64,000 nucleotides of DNA from Cellulophaga omnivescoria. Its GTDB lineage: Bacteria; Bacteroidota; Bacteroidia; Flavobacteriales; Flavobacteriaceae. The stretch is taken from contig NZ_MDDP01000010.1 of NCBI RefSeq assembly GCF_001999725.1, positions 124,001 through 188,000 of the forward strand. Reading direction: 5' to 3'. Shown here in pieces: positions 1 to 7,965 of the stretch. The notes beneath the pieces were generated by a model. The model searched no databases, had not been told where the DNA came from, and worked only from the letters and a program-made list of their open reading frames with translations. A program made the position numbers and the translations under genes. Each line of letters begins with the position of its first letter. The stretch's first letter is position 1.

Positions 1-2100
1 TTTTTTGTTATGCAATTATTTGGATTGTCTATAAATTTAATAACGCTTTTTGCATTAGTCTTAGCTATTGGTATTGTGGTAGATGATGCTATTGTAGTTG
101 TAGAAGCTGTGCACGCTAAAATGGAAGAAGAACACGTATCGCCTTATAAAGCTGTAAAAAGTGTGGTGGGCGAAATTGGTGGTGCCATTATAGCAATTAC
201 GTTGGTAATGGTTTCGGTTTTTGTGCCTATTTCTTTTATGACAGGTCCAGTAGGTGTGTTTTACCGTCAGTTTTCTATAACAATGGCTGGTTCAATAGTA
301 ATTTCTGCATTAGTTGCTTTAACATTAACGCCGGTTTTATGTGCAATGTTGTTAAAGCATAATAATGGAAAAAGAAAAAAATCTCCAGTAGATAAGTTTA
401 TAGATTGGTTTAACAAAGGCTTTGAACGACTTACTGGTAGTTATGTAAAAATCTTAAATAAAATTGTTGCGCGTAGGGTATTAACCTTTGGTGTGTTAGC
501 AATATTTTGCGCAGGTATTTTCTTGGCTAATAAAGTATTACCAGCAGGTTTTATTCCTAATGAAGATCAAGGGATGATTTATGCCATTATACAAACACCT
601 CCAGGATCTACTTTAGAACGTACAAACGAGGTTGCCAGAAAACTACAAGCCATATGTGAAGAAACAGAAGGTGTAGCATCGGTTTCTTCTTTGGCAGGTT
701 ATGAGATTATGACAGAAGGACGTGGTTCTAATGCAGGAACATGTTTAATTAATTTAAAACCTTGGTCAGAGCGCCATCATTCTGTTCATGAAATAATGGA
801 AGAATTAGAGGAAGAAACCAAAAATTTAGGTGCCGTTATAGAGTATTTTGAGCCGCCTGCAGTTCCTGGTTTCGGATCTTCTGGTGGTTTTTCTATGCGT
901 TTGTTAGATAAAACTAATGGTACAGACTATCATGAGTTCGAGAAAATAAACAACAACTTTATGGAAGCGTTAGGAAAGCGTAAGGAGTTAAGTGGTTTGT
1001 TTACTTTTTACGCAGCTAACTATCCGCAGTATAAACTTAAAATAGATAATAAAGCTGCAATGCAAAAAGGGGTATCTATTGGTGCTGCTATGGAAAACCT
1101 AAATATTTTAATTGGTAGTACTTATGAGCAAGGATTTATACGTTTTGGTAGATTTTTTAAAGTATATACCCAAGCAGCACCAGAGTACAGAAGTTTACCA
1201 TCAGACCTAGAAAAACTTTTTGTAAAGAGTGAAGAAGGTAAAATGGTACCGTATTCTGCTTTTATGAAGATTGAAAAAGCACTTGGCCCTAATGAAATTA
1301 CTAGGTACAATTTGTACAATTCTGCTGCAATTAGGGGGCTGCCGGCTTCTGGTTATACTAGTGGCGATGCTATAAAAGCAATACAAGAAGTAGCTAAAGA
1401 ATCTTTACCACATGGGTATGACGTTGCTTGGGAGGGATTGTCTTATGATGAGGCACGCAGAGGTAACGAGTCTATCTACATTTTTGCTATTGTATTAGTG
1501 TTTGTTTACTTGGTTTTGGCAGCACAGTATGAAAGCTTTTTACTGCCTTTGGCCGTAATACTATCATTACCCGTGGGTATTTTTGGGTCGTTCTTTTTAT
1601 TAAAAATGATGGGACTTTCTAATGATGTTTACGCACAAATTGGTATGATTATGTTAGTTGGTTTGTTAGGTAAAAACGGAGTGTTAATTGTGGAGTTTGC
1701 GGTTCAAAAAAGGAATCAAGGTTCTACAATATTTGACGCAGCAATAGAAGGTGCAAAAGCTCGTTTTAGACCTATTTTAATGACTTCCTTTGCATTTATT
1801 GCAGGTTTAATACCACTAATTATTGCTACAGGAGCAGGTGCAATAGGAAATAAAACTATAGGCGGTTCTTCTTTAGGAGGAATGCTTTTAGGTACTTTAT
1901 TTGGTGTACTTATTATACCTGGACTTTATTACATTTTTGCAAAAATGGCAGATGGGCGTAGTCTTATTAAAGATGAAGATACAATGCCGGTTTCTGAAGA
2001 GTTTATGAGAGCTAGTGAACGTAAAAGCGGAATAAAGGCTCGTATGGAGAAAATAAATCAACTTTTGAAAAAATTAATAGCTAAAAATGAAGATAATTAA
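1..2100 (+). CDS. RND multidrug efflux permease, HAE1/AcrB type, 5' end cut by window edge
   Basis: Inner-membrane drug/proton antiporter of a tripartite efflux pump. The reading frame is open from base 1 (Phe-Phe-Val precede the first ATG at 10), so this is the C-terminal two thirds of a protein of roughly 1050 residues, not a short gene. The paired aspartates of the proton relay are seen in the helix-4 motif IVVDDAIVVVE (Asp25-Asp26 counting from the ATG at 10), followed by further hydrophobic segments, the second periplasmic loop and the last helix bundle with GLLGKNGVLIVEF. The outer-membrane factor gene overlaps its 3' end by 14 bases, which implies translational coupling. The membrane-fusion subunit presumably lies upstream, outside the window. 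Substrate cannot be inferred. Confidence 0.95.
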   Translation, partial: FFVMQLFGLSINLITLFALVLAIGIVVDDAIVVVEAVHAKMEEEHVSPYKAVKSVVGEIGGAIIAITLVMVSVFVPISFMTGPVGVFYRQFSITMAGSIVISALVALTLTPVLCAMLLKHNNGKRKKSPVDKFIDWFNKGFERLTGSYVKILNKIVARRVLTFGVLAIFCAGIFLANKVLPAGFIPNEDQGMIYAIIQTPPGSTLERTNEVARKLQAICEETEGVASVSSLAGYEIMTEGRGSNAGTCLINLKPWSERHHSVHEIMEELEEETKNLGAVIEYFEPPAVPGFGSSGGFSMRLLDKTNGTDYHEFEKINNNFMEALGKRKELSGLFTFYAANYPQYKLKIDNKAAMQKGVSIGAAMENLNILIGSTYEQGFIRFGRFFKVYTQAAPEYRSLPSDLEKLFVKSEEGKMVPYSAFMKIEKALGPNEITRYNLYNSAAIRGLPASGYTSGDAIKAIQEVAKESLPHGYDVAWEGLSYDEARRGNESIYIFAIVLVFVYLVLAAQYESFLLPLAVILSLPVGIFGSFFLLKMMGLSNDVYAQIGMIMLVGLLGKNGVLIVEFAVQKRNQGSTIFDAAIEGAKARFRPILMTSFAFIAGLIPLIIATGAGAIGNKTIGGSSLGGMLLGTLFGVLIIPGLYYIFAKMADGRSLIKDEDTMPVSEEFMRASERKSGIKARMEKINQLLKKLIAKNEDN

Positions 2101-3544
2101 TAAATATAAAACTGTACTTAGGCTTAAAAAAGCTTATCTAGTTTGTGTTATTTGTGTGTTTGCTTTTTATTCTTGTGTACCAGTAAGAGAAATAAAAAAT
2201 GAAAACACAACTGTGCCAACTGTATACAATAATACAACTACAGACACTGTAAATTCTGCTGTTATGAAATGGGATCAGTATTTTTCTGATCCCAATTTAA
2301 AAGCAATTATAGATACTGCCTTAGTTAATAACCAAGAGCTAAATATTATGCTACAAGAAGTACAGGTGGCTAAAAATGAAATTATGGTTAGAAAAGGTGA
2401 GTATTTACCATTTGTAAACATACAAGCAGGTGCAGAGGTAGAAAAAGTAGGTCGTTATACAAGTCAAGGCGCCAACGATGCTAACACAGATATTAAAGAC
2501 GGAAAAGAATTTCCAGAACCATTACCTAATTATCAAGTAGCTGCAGTTGCGTCATGGGAGTTAGATGTTTGGAAAAAACTAAGGAATTCTAAAAAAGCTG
2601 CTGTTTTAGAGTATTTGGCAAGTGAAGAAGGCAAAAACTTTATGATTACCAATTTGGTTTCAGAAATTGCTTCTTCATACTATGAGCTTTTAGCTCTAGA
2701 CAATCAGCTTAAAATAATAGACCAGAATATAGCTATTCAAAAAAACGTGCTAGAAATAGTCAAGCTGCAAAAACAAGCAGCAAGAGCAACAGAATTAGGT
2801 GTTAAACGTTTTGAAGCAGAGGTTTTAAAAAACCAAAGTTCTAGATACCAAATACAGCAACAGATTACAGAGGCAGAAAATAAAATTTGTTTTCTAATGG
2901 GATCTTATCCTAAGCATATTACAAGAACCACAACAGATTTTGTAGAAATTACTACTACTCCAGTGTATGCAGGTGTACCAAGTCAGTTACTACAAAACAG
3001 ACCAGATATTAAGCGTGCGGAGTATGAGTTAGCGGCCCATAAATTAAATATTAAAGTAGCCAAAGCCAATTTTTATCCATCAATAGGTATTAAAGCAGGT
3101 GTGGGGTTAGAGGCTTTTAAGCCTAAGTTTTTAACAAAAACGCCAGAGTCTGTGCTTTATAATATTGTTGGTGATGTTGTTGCACCACTAATAAACCGTA
3201 ATGCTATTAAGGCAGCATATAAAAATGCAAATAAAAGACAAATAAAAGCGGTATACGAGTATGAGAAGGCTATTTTAAACGGTTACATAGAAACCACAAA
3301 CCAATTGTCTAACATAAAAAATCTAAAAAAAAGTTTTGAGGCAAAACAGCAAGAAGTAAATGCGTTAACAGAGTCTATAGAAATTTCTAATAAGTTATTT
3401 AAATCTGCAAGAGCAGATTATATGGAGGTATTACTAACACAGCGTGATGCTTTAGAGGCAAAAATAGAACTAGTAGAAACCAAAAAAGCACAAATGCTAG
3501 CGCACGTAAATATATACCACGCTTTAGGTGGCGGATGGAATTAG
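2087..3544 (+). CDS. RND efflux outer-membrane factor lipoprotein, TolC/NodT (OprM-like)
   Basis: Outer-membrane exit duct partner of the preceding RND permease. The protein has 485 residues, usual for the NodT family. The N-terminus is a basic stretch, a hydrophobic segment and a lipobox ending at Cys30 (FYSC), so it should be lipidated. Two alpha-helical outer-membrane-factor repeats follow; the motif LLQNRPDIKRAEYEL near residue 300 and the paired long helices are family hallmarks. The ATG at 2087 lies inside the permease gene (14-base overlap). An intrinsic terminator follows about 65 bases downstream, so this is the last gene of the pump operon. Confidence 0.95.
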   Translation: MKIINKYKTVLRLKKAYLVCVICVFAFYSCVPVREIKNENTTVPTVYNNTTTDTVNSAVMKWDQYFSDPNLKAIIDTALVNNQELNIMLQEVQVAKNEIMVRKGEYLPFVNIQAGAEVEKVGRYTSQGANDANTDIKDGKEFPEPLPNYQVAAVASWELDVWKKLRNSKKAAVLEYLASEEGKNFMITNLVSEIASSYYELLALDNQLKIIDQNIAIQKNVLEIVKLQKQAARATELGVKRFEAEVLKNQSSRYQIQQQITEAENKICFLMGSYPKHITRTTTDFVEITTTPVYAGVPSQLLQNRPDIKRAEYELAAHKLNIKVAKANFYPSIGIKAGVGLEAFKPKFLTKTPESVLYNIVGDVVAPLINRNAIKAAYKNANKRQIKAVYEYEKAILNGYIETTNQLSNIKNLKKSFEAKQQEVNALTESIEISNKLFKSARADYMEVLLTQRDALEAKIELVETKKAQMLAHVNIYHALGGGWN

Positions 3545-3608
3545 TTTTTTAATTGTTATGTTTTTTAAGTTAGTTGTTAAAGTTTTTTAGTTCTCTACTT
3601 TTTCAACG

Positions 3609-3640
3609 AAAAAGCCCTTCATTTTAGAAGGGCTTTTTTT
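3609..3640 (+). terminator. Rho-independent terminator of the RND efflux operon
   Basis: A 10-bp stem (AAAGCCCTTC / GAAGGGCTTT) with a 6-base loop runs straight into a T-run. It follows the outer-membrane factor gene. A-rich bases on the other flank could let it also act on the minus-strand small gene that ends at 3708. Confidence 0.85.
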
Positions 3641-3707
3641 ATTATAATTTATAGCGTTTTAAAGCTAAATTCAAAAACAAGACGTGGGAAAAGTGCTTTT
3701 GTCTTTT

Positions 3708-3833
3708 TTACAAGACACCTACGGCAGCCAAAATTAAGCATCCTACAACGGCAATTAATATTGCAACAAGTACAACAACCATTGCGCCTAGGAAACTGTT
3801 TAAGACTTTTGTGCCAACAGTTAATTCTTTCAT
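3708..3833 (-). CDS. 41-residue hydrophobic membrane peptide
   Basis: A very short minus-strand frame from an ATG to TAA encodes 41 residues: a short polar head (MKELTVGTKVLNSF) followed by a continuous hydrophobic stretch from about residue 15 to 41 rich in Val, Leu, Ile and Ala with a single Cys32. This looks like one transmembrane helix. I do not recognise a family. A longer cysteine-rich frame on the same strand covering 3649-3840 is in a different phase and has no protein-like character, so this ATG frame is preferred. It sits alone between the RND operon terminator and the Kdo transferase gene. Coding is inferred from amphipathic organisation only; comparison with relatives would be decisive. 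Confidence 0.55.
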   Translation of the reverse strand: MKELTVGTKVLNSFLGAMVVVLVAILIAVVGCLILAAVGVL

Positions 3834-3924
3834 ATCTCAATAGTTTCTAGTAAGGTACAAATTAAAATTCATTTTAGCAACTGTAAATCAGCAGGTTGCG
3901 TTTATTTTTTGGTGGTTTTGTATG

Positions 3925-5172
3925 TTATTTTACAAGTAGCTGGTGTATGTATGTGGCAATTTTGTTTGTGGCTCCAATATTTTGGGCAACATATGTTTTG
4001 TTTATTTCTGCAGTGGTATTGTAGTGTTCTTTATTGGTAAGTAACTGGTTTAAATTACTTGTAAATTGGTTTTGGTTAGCTGTGGTTAAAATACCTTTAA
4101 GCTCTACCAAATCTTCAGCTTCTTTAAAGCCTTTGTAAATAGGACCAATGATAATAGGAACTCCAAAAACAGCAGGTTCTAAAGTATTGTGTAAACCACC
4201 TTTTGTAAAACCGCCACCTACGTAAGCAATGTTTGCATAACTATATATTTTGGTTAAAATGCCAATCGTATCAATTATTAAAACATCAAAACCAGAAATG
4301 TCTCTGCCATTAATTTCAGAAAATAAAACTACTTTTTTTTGTATACTATTTTTTAATTCTTGTATTTGAGAGTGTATAATATTGTGTGGGGCAATTACAA
4401 ACTTTACGTTTTCTACAGTTGTATTATTTATATAGGTTGATAAAAATAACTGCCCATTTGGCCAAGTACTACCGGCTACTACACAGGTTTTGTTTTGTAC
4501 AAAACTGCTCATAAAATCCAATGTATTATCTTGTTCTAATATTTTAGAAACACGGTCAAACCTTGTATCACCACTAACAGTGCAATTGTTATAACCAATA
4601 CTTTTAAGTAACTTTTTTGAGTTAGAGTCTTGCACAAAAAAGTGTGTAAAAGCAGTTAGACTTTTACGCATAAACCCACCATACCATTTAAAAAACGATT
4701 GTTCTTTTTTAAAGTAAGCAGAAACTAAAAGTGTTGGTATTTGCTTTTCTTTTAAAACTTTAAGGTGGTTTGGCCAAATCTCATATTTCACAAAAATGGC
4801 AATTTTAGGGTTTACAGCATTTATAAACTTTTTGGCATTTGTTAATGTGTCTAACGGTAAGTAAACAATGGCGTCTGCAATTTTATCATTTTTTTTAACC
4901 TCATAACCAGAGGGAGAAAAAAAAGTAACTACAATTTTATAAGTAGGGTATTCTTCTTTTGTTTTTTCAATAATAGGTAGGCCTTGTTCGTATTCACCTA
5001 AAGAGGCGGTGTGCACCCAAATAACCTTATCTGTGGTATTTATGTTATTATTTAGGGTGTTGTAAGTGTCTTTACGGCCCTTTACAAAGAGTTTTATTTT
5101 AGGATTAAAATTAGCAATAATTTTAACTAAAATAGCGGCAATATGTACTACAAAGTTATATAAAAGATGCAC
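3925..5172 (-). CDS. waaA: 3-deoxy-D-manno-octulosonic acid (Kdo) transferase, GT30
   Basis: Transfers Kdo from CMP-Kdo to lipid A precursor at the cytoplasmic face of the inner membrane, the first step of LPS inner-core assembly. The 415 residues match the family length. An N-terminal hydrophobic anchor (about residues 5-22) precedes the N-terminal Rossmann half with the conserved HTASLGEYEQG segment (predicted catalytic base Glu60). The C-terminal half shows the donor-binding signature GGGFTKGGLHNTLEPAVFG. It is divergently transcribed from the DegT aminotransferase gene with a 92-base gap, an arrangement consistent with a shared role in surface polysaccharide synthesis. Confidence 0.95.
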   Translation of the reverse strand: MHLLYNFVVHIAAILVKIIANFNPKIKLFVKGRKDTYNTLNNNINTTDKVIWVHTASLGEYEQGLPIIEKTKEEYPTYKIVVTFFSPSGYEVKKNDKIADAIVYLPLDTLTNAKKFINAVNPKIAIFVKYEIWPNHLKVLKEKQIPTLLVSAYFKKEQSFFKWYGGFMRKSLTAFTHFFVQDSNSKKLLKSIGYNNCTVSGDTRFDRVSKILEQDNTLDFMSSFVQNKTCVVAGSTWPNGQLFLSTYINNTTVENVKFVIAPHNIIHSQIQELKNSIQKKVVLFSEINGRDISGFDVLIIDTIGILTKIYSYANIAYVGGGFTKGGLHNTLEPAVFGVPIIIGPIYKGFKEAEDLVELKGILTTANQNQFTSNLNQLLTNKEHYNTTAEINKTYVAQNIGATNKIATYIHQLLVK

Positions 5173-5231
5173 CTAGAGTTTATTTGTCGTAAAAATACGT
5201 TTCTTTCATTAATTTCATTGTTGCCCATTGG

Positions 5232-5239
5232 TATTTTTG
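5232..5239 (+). promoter_or_regulatory. Bacteroidota -7 element upstream of the DegT aminotransferase gene
   Basis: TATTTTTG fits the TAnnTTTG -7 consensus and lies 25 bases before the ATG at 5265. No TTG is present at the usual -33 spacing, so support is moderate. Confidence 0.5.
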
Positions 5240-5264
5240 TAAATTTACCTTTCAAATTAAGGCA

Positions 5265-6419
5265 ATGAAAAAAATTCAGATGGTAGACCTTAACGGTCAA
5301 TACCAAGATATAAAAGAGCAGATAAATTCTTCTATCTCTCAAATATTAGAAACATCATCATATATTAACGGTCCAGAAGTACATGCTTTGCAAAAAGAAA
5401 TGGAAGACTATTTGGGTGTTAAACATATGATTCCTTGTGCAAATGGTACAGATGCTTTGCAAATTGCAATGATGGGACTTGGGCTGCAACCAGGAGATGA
5501 GGTTATTACTGCAGATTTTACTTTTGCTGCCACAGTAGAAGTTATAGCGTTGCTACAATTAACACCTGTTTTGGTAGATGTTGAACCAGATACGTTTAAC
5601 ATAAACCCTGCTGCTATAGAAAAAGCTATTACGCCAAAAACTAAAGCTATTGTACCTGTACATTTATTTGGACAATGTGCAAATATGGATGCTATTTTAG
5701 AAATTGCAGAAAAGCATAATTTATATGTTATTGAAGATAACGCACAGGCTATAGGTGCAAGTTATATTTCTAAAGACGGAAGCAAGAAAAAAGCGGGCAC
5801 AATGGGTCACGTTTCTGCAACCTCGTTTTTTCCTTCAAAAAATTTAGGAGCTTACGGAGATGGTGGAGCTATTTTTACAAATAATGATGAGCTAGCCCAT
5901 ACATTAAGAGGTATAGTAAACCACGGAATGTACGAGCGTTACCACCATGATGTTGTTGGTGTAAACTCTAGGTTAGACTCTATACAAGCGGCAGTTTTAA
6001 GGGCCAAGTTGCCTAATTTAGATGCCTACAACCAAAAACGTAGAGCTGCAGCATTAAAATACTCTATGGCTTTAGCAAACCATAAAGATATTGTTACGCC
6101 TAAAATGACTGTATGTTGTTCTTCTGACACTTGTGTTTGTGATTGTCACGTATTTCATCAATATACATTACAGATAAAAAATAATGATAGAGATGCACTT
6201 GTAAAACATTTGCAATCTAAAGATATTCCTTGTGGTGTGTATTACCCAATTCCACTACACTTGCAAAAAGCATATAAAGATAGTAGGTATAATGAAGCAG
6301 ATTTTCCTGTAACAAACCAATTGGTTAAAGAGGTAATTTCTTTACCAATGCATACCGAGTTAGATGATGAGCAAATTGCTTATATAACCAATGCTGTTTT
6401 AGAGTTTTTAAATAACTAA
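5265..6419 (+). CDS. DegT/DnrJ/EryC1/StrS-family sugar aminotransferase
   Basis: PLP-dependent aminotransferase of the family that aminates keto-sugar nucleotides for surface glycans. Length 384 is typical. The PLP lysine is Lys192 in SFFPSKNLGAYGDGG; the aspartate that holds the pyridine nitrogen lies in YVIEDNAQAIGA (Asp158), and the C-terminal half keeps HQYTLQI and GVYYPIPLHLQ. An unusual cysteine cluster, Cys284, 285, 290, 292 and 294, sits just before HVFHQY. The gene is 17 bases upstream of galE, so the two probably form an operon. The exact sugar substrate is unknown. Confidence 0.92.
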   Translation: MKKIQMVDLNGQYQDIKEQINSSISQILETSSYINGPEVHALQKEMEDYLGVKHMIPCANGTDALQIAMMGLGLQPGDEVITADFTFAATVEVIALLQLTPVLVDVEPDTFNINPAAIEKAITPKTKAIVPVHLFGQCANMDAILEIAEKHNLYVIEDNAQAIGASYISKDGSKKKAGTMGHVSATSFFPSKNLGAYGDGGAIFTNNDELAHTLRGIVNHGMYERYHHDVVGVNSRLDSIQAAVLRAKLPNLDAYNQKRRAAALKYSMALANHKDIVTPKMTVCCSSDTCVCDCHVFHQYTLQIKNNDRDALVKHLQSKDIPCGVYYPIPLHLQKAYKDSRYNEADFPVTNQLVKEVISLPMHTELDDEQIAYITNAVLEFLNN

Positions 6420-6436
6420 CCATAATATAGAAATAG

Positions 6437-7453
6437 ATGAAAATATTAGTAACTGGCGGATTAGGCTTTATTGGTTCGCACACTGTGGTAGAATTACAAA
6501 ACAAGGGTTTTGAAGTCGTAATTATTGATGATTTATCTAATTCTTCAGAAAAAGTATTAGATGGTATTGTGGCCATAACAGGTACAAAGCCAACTTTTGA
6601 AAAGTTCGATTTAAAAGAAAAATCTAAGGTTCAAGATTTTTTTAAACGTCATTCTAATATTGCTGGTGTTATACATTTTGCAGCTTCTAAGGCTGTAGGA
6701 GAAAGTGTAGAAAAACCATTATTATATTATGAAAACAATATAGGAACATTGGTGTATTTGTTACAAGAATTATCTGCAATGCAAAAAGCTAATTTTATTT
6801 TTAGTTCTTCTTGTACTGTATATGGTCAAGCAGACATTATGCCAATTACAGAAAATGCACCAGTAAAAGAAGCAGAGTCTCCTTATGGCAATACCAAGCA
6901 AATGGGCGAAGAAATTATAAGAGACACCTGTAAAGTTGTGCCTGCTTTAAACGCAATTGCTTTGCGTTACTTTAATCCAATGGGTGCACACCCAAGTGCA
7001 GAAATTGGAGAGTTGCCAATAGGAGTGCCACAAAATTTAGTACCTTTTATAACACAAGCAGGTGTTGGTTTAAGAGAGCAATTGTCTGTTTTTGGAGGAG
7101 ATTATCCTACGCCAGATGGCACTTGTATTAGAGATTATATACACGTTGTAGACTTAGCAAAGGCACACGTTGTAGCTTTAGAACGTTTAATTGGCGGTAA
7201 TAATAGTGCAAACTATGAAGTTTTTAACGTAGGTACAGGTACTGGAAGTTCTGTTTTAGAAGCAATAAAAAGCTTTGAGCGTGTGTCTGGTAAAAAATTA
7301 AATTATAAAATTGTAGATCGTAGACCAGGAGATATTACAACTGCCTATGCAGATACTACAAAAGCAAATACTGTTTTGGGTTGGAAAGCAGAATCTACCC
7401 TAGATGAAGCAATGAAATCTGCCTGGGATTGGGAGCAAAAAATTAGAAATTAA
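6437..7453 (+). CDS. galE: UDP-glucose 4-epimerase
   Basis: Interconverts UDP-glucose and UDP-galactose using bound NAD. An extended short-chain dehydrogenase of 338 residues. The NAD-binding glycine motif GGLGFIGS is at residues 7-14, the catalytic Ser/Thr region at SSSCTVYG (123-130) and the YxxxK pair at Tyr150/Lys154. RYFNPMGAHPS and the C-terminal RRPGDI are typical of GalE rather than other epimerases. It follows the DegT aminotransferase closely and is followed by a strong terminator, which closes the operon. Confidence 0.95.
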   Translation: MKILVTGGLGFIGSHTVVELQNKGFEVVIIDDLSNSSEKVLDGIVAITGTKPTFEKFDLKEKSKVQDFFKRHSNIAGVIHFAASKAVGESVEKPLLYYENNIGTLVYLLQELSAMQKANFIFSSSCTVYGQADIMPITENAPVKEAESPYGNTKQMGEEIIRDTCKVVPALNAIALRYFNPMGAHPSAEIGELPIGVPQNLVPFITQAGVGLREQLSVFGGDYPTPDGTCIRDYIHVVDLAKAHVVALERLIGGNNSANYEVFNVGTGTGSSVLEAIKSFERVSGKKLNYKIVDRRPGDITTAYADTTKANTVLGWKAESTLDEAMKSAWDWEQKIRN

Positions 7454-7474
7454 ATACAAGCTAATGTTAAAAGT

Positions 7475-7517
7475 AATAAAGTATGGTTTTACTGTAAACC
7501 ATACTTTATTTTTTTGC
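7475..7517 (+). terminator. Rho-independent terminator after galE
   Basis: A perfect 15-bp stem (7475-7489 with 7496-7510) around a 6-base loop is followed by a run of seven T. It lies directly downstream of galE. Confidence 0.9.
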
Positions 7518-7530
7518 GTACATAAAAGAA

Positions 7531-7896
7531 ATGACATTTAATTATCCAAATACCAAAACTCTTTTAAGCTCTGTAACGAGTGAAAACCTATATGGTAATT
7601 TGGTAACTCAATTACAAAAAGACTTTGGTTTAGCTAACATAGACTTTAATCTGCTTAAAGAAAATAAAACAGTTTCTCCAGAAGAGCTTGCCGCTGGCCT
7701 ACGCGAAAAAATTTATCAATTGCTTTTAGAACGTTTTACAGAGTACCTTAATCTCTTGTATATTATTGATATTCCAGAACAAACACTTAAAAAAATTGAA
7801 GTTACAGATGCAGTTGAGGTAGCAGATCAAGTGGCATTTTTAATCTTAAAAAGAGAATGGCAAAAGGTGTGGTACAAAAGTCAATATTCTAGCTAA
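7531..7896 (+). CDS. Conserved-looking protein of unknown function, 121 residues
   Basis: I do not recognise a named family. The product is acidic and predicted mostly helical, without a signal peptide or membrane segment, so cytoplasmic. The central part (SPEELAAGLREKIYQLL then ERFTEYLNLLYIIDIPEQ) reads as two amphipathic helices, and the C-terminus contains a helix ending in REWQKVWYKS. The ATG at 7531 follows the galE terminator by about 15 bases, so transcription must start in or right after that hairpin. It is followed 70 bases later by the sensor kinase gene, which has its own -7 element. A regulatory link to the kinase is only a guess. Confidence 0.75.
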   Translation: MTFNYPNTKTLLSSVTSENLYGNLVTQLQKDFGLANIDFNLLKENKTVSPEELAAGLREKIYQLLLERFTEYLNLLYIIDIPEQTLKKIEVTDAVEVADQVAFLILKREWQKVWYKSQYSS

Positions 7897-7939
7897 TTAA
7901 TAGTGGTTTCTGAGCAATTAATTTTGGCGTAATAATTGC

Positions 7940-7947
7940 TATATTTG
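7940..7947 (+). promoter_or_regulatory. -7 promoter element for the sensor kinase gene
   Basis: TATATTTG matches the Bacteroidota TAnnTTTG consensus exactly. It overlaps the in-frame TTG at 7936, which argues that translation begins downstream, at the TTG at 7966. Confidence 0.55.
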
Positions 7948-7965
7948 AAGGTAAATAATAAACTC

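Noticed and set aside
1-2100. Truncated RND pump gene as a pseudogene
   Set aside because: The frame is open at the first base of the window, so the missing part is simply outside it.
3649-3840. Cysteine-rich 63-residue minus-strand frame
   Set aside because: It is out of phase with the 41-residue membrane peptide, starts at a TTG, and its composition is the out-of-frame shadow of a hydrophobic segment.
7936-7965. TTG at 7936 as start of the sensor kinase
   Set aside because: It overlaps an exact -7 promoter element; the TTG at 7966 gives the expected basic N-terminus before the first membrane helix.
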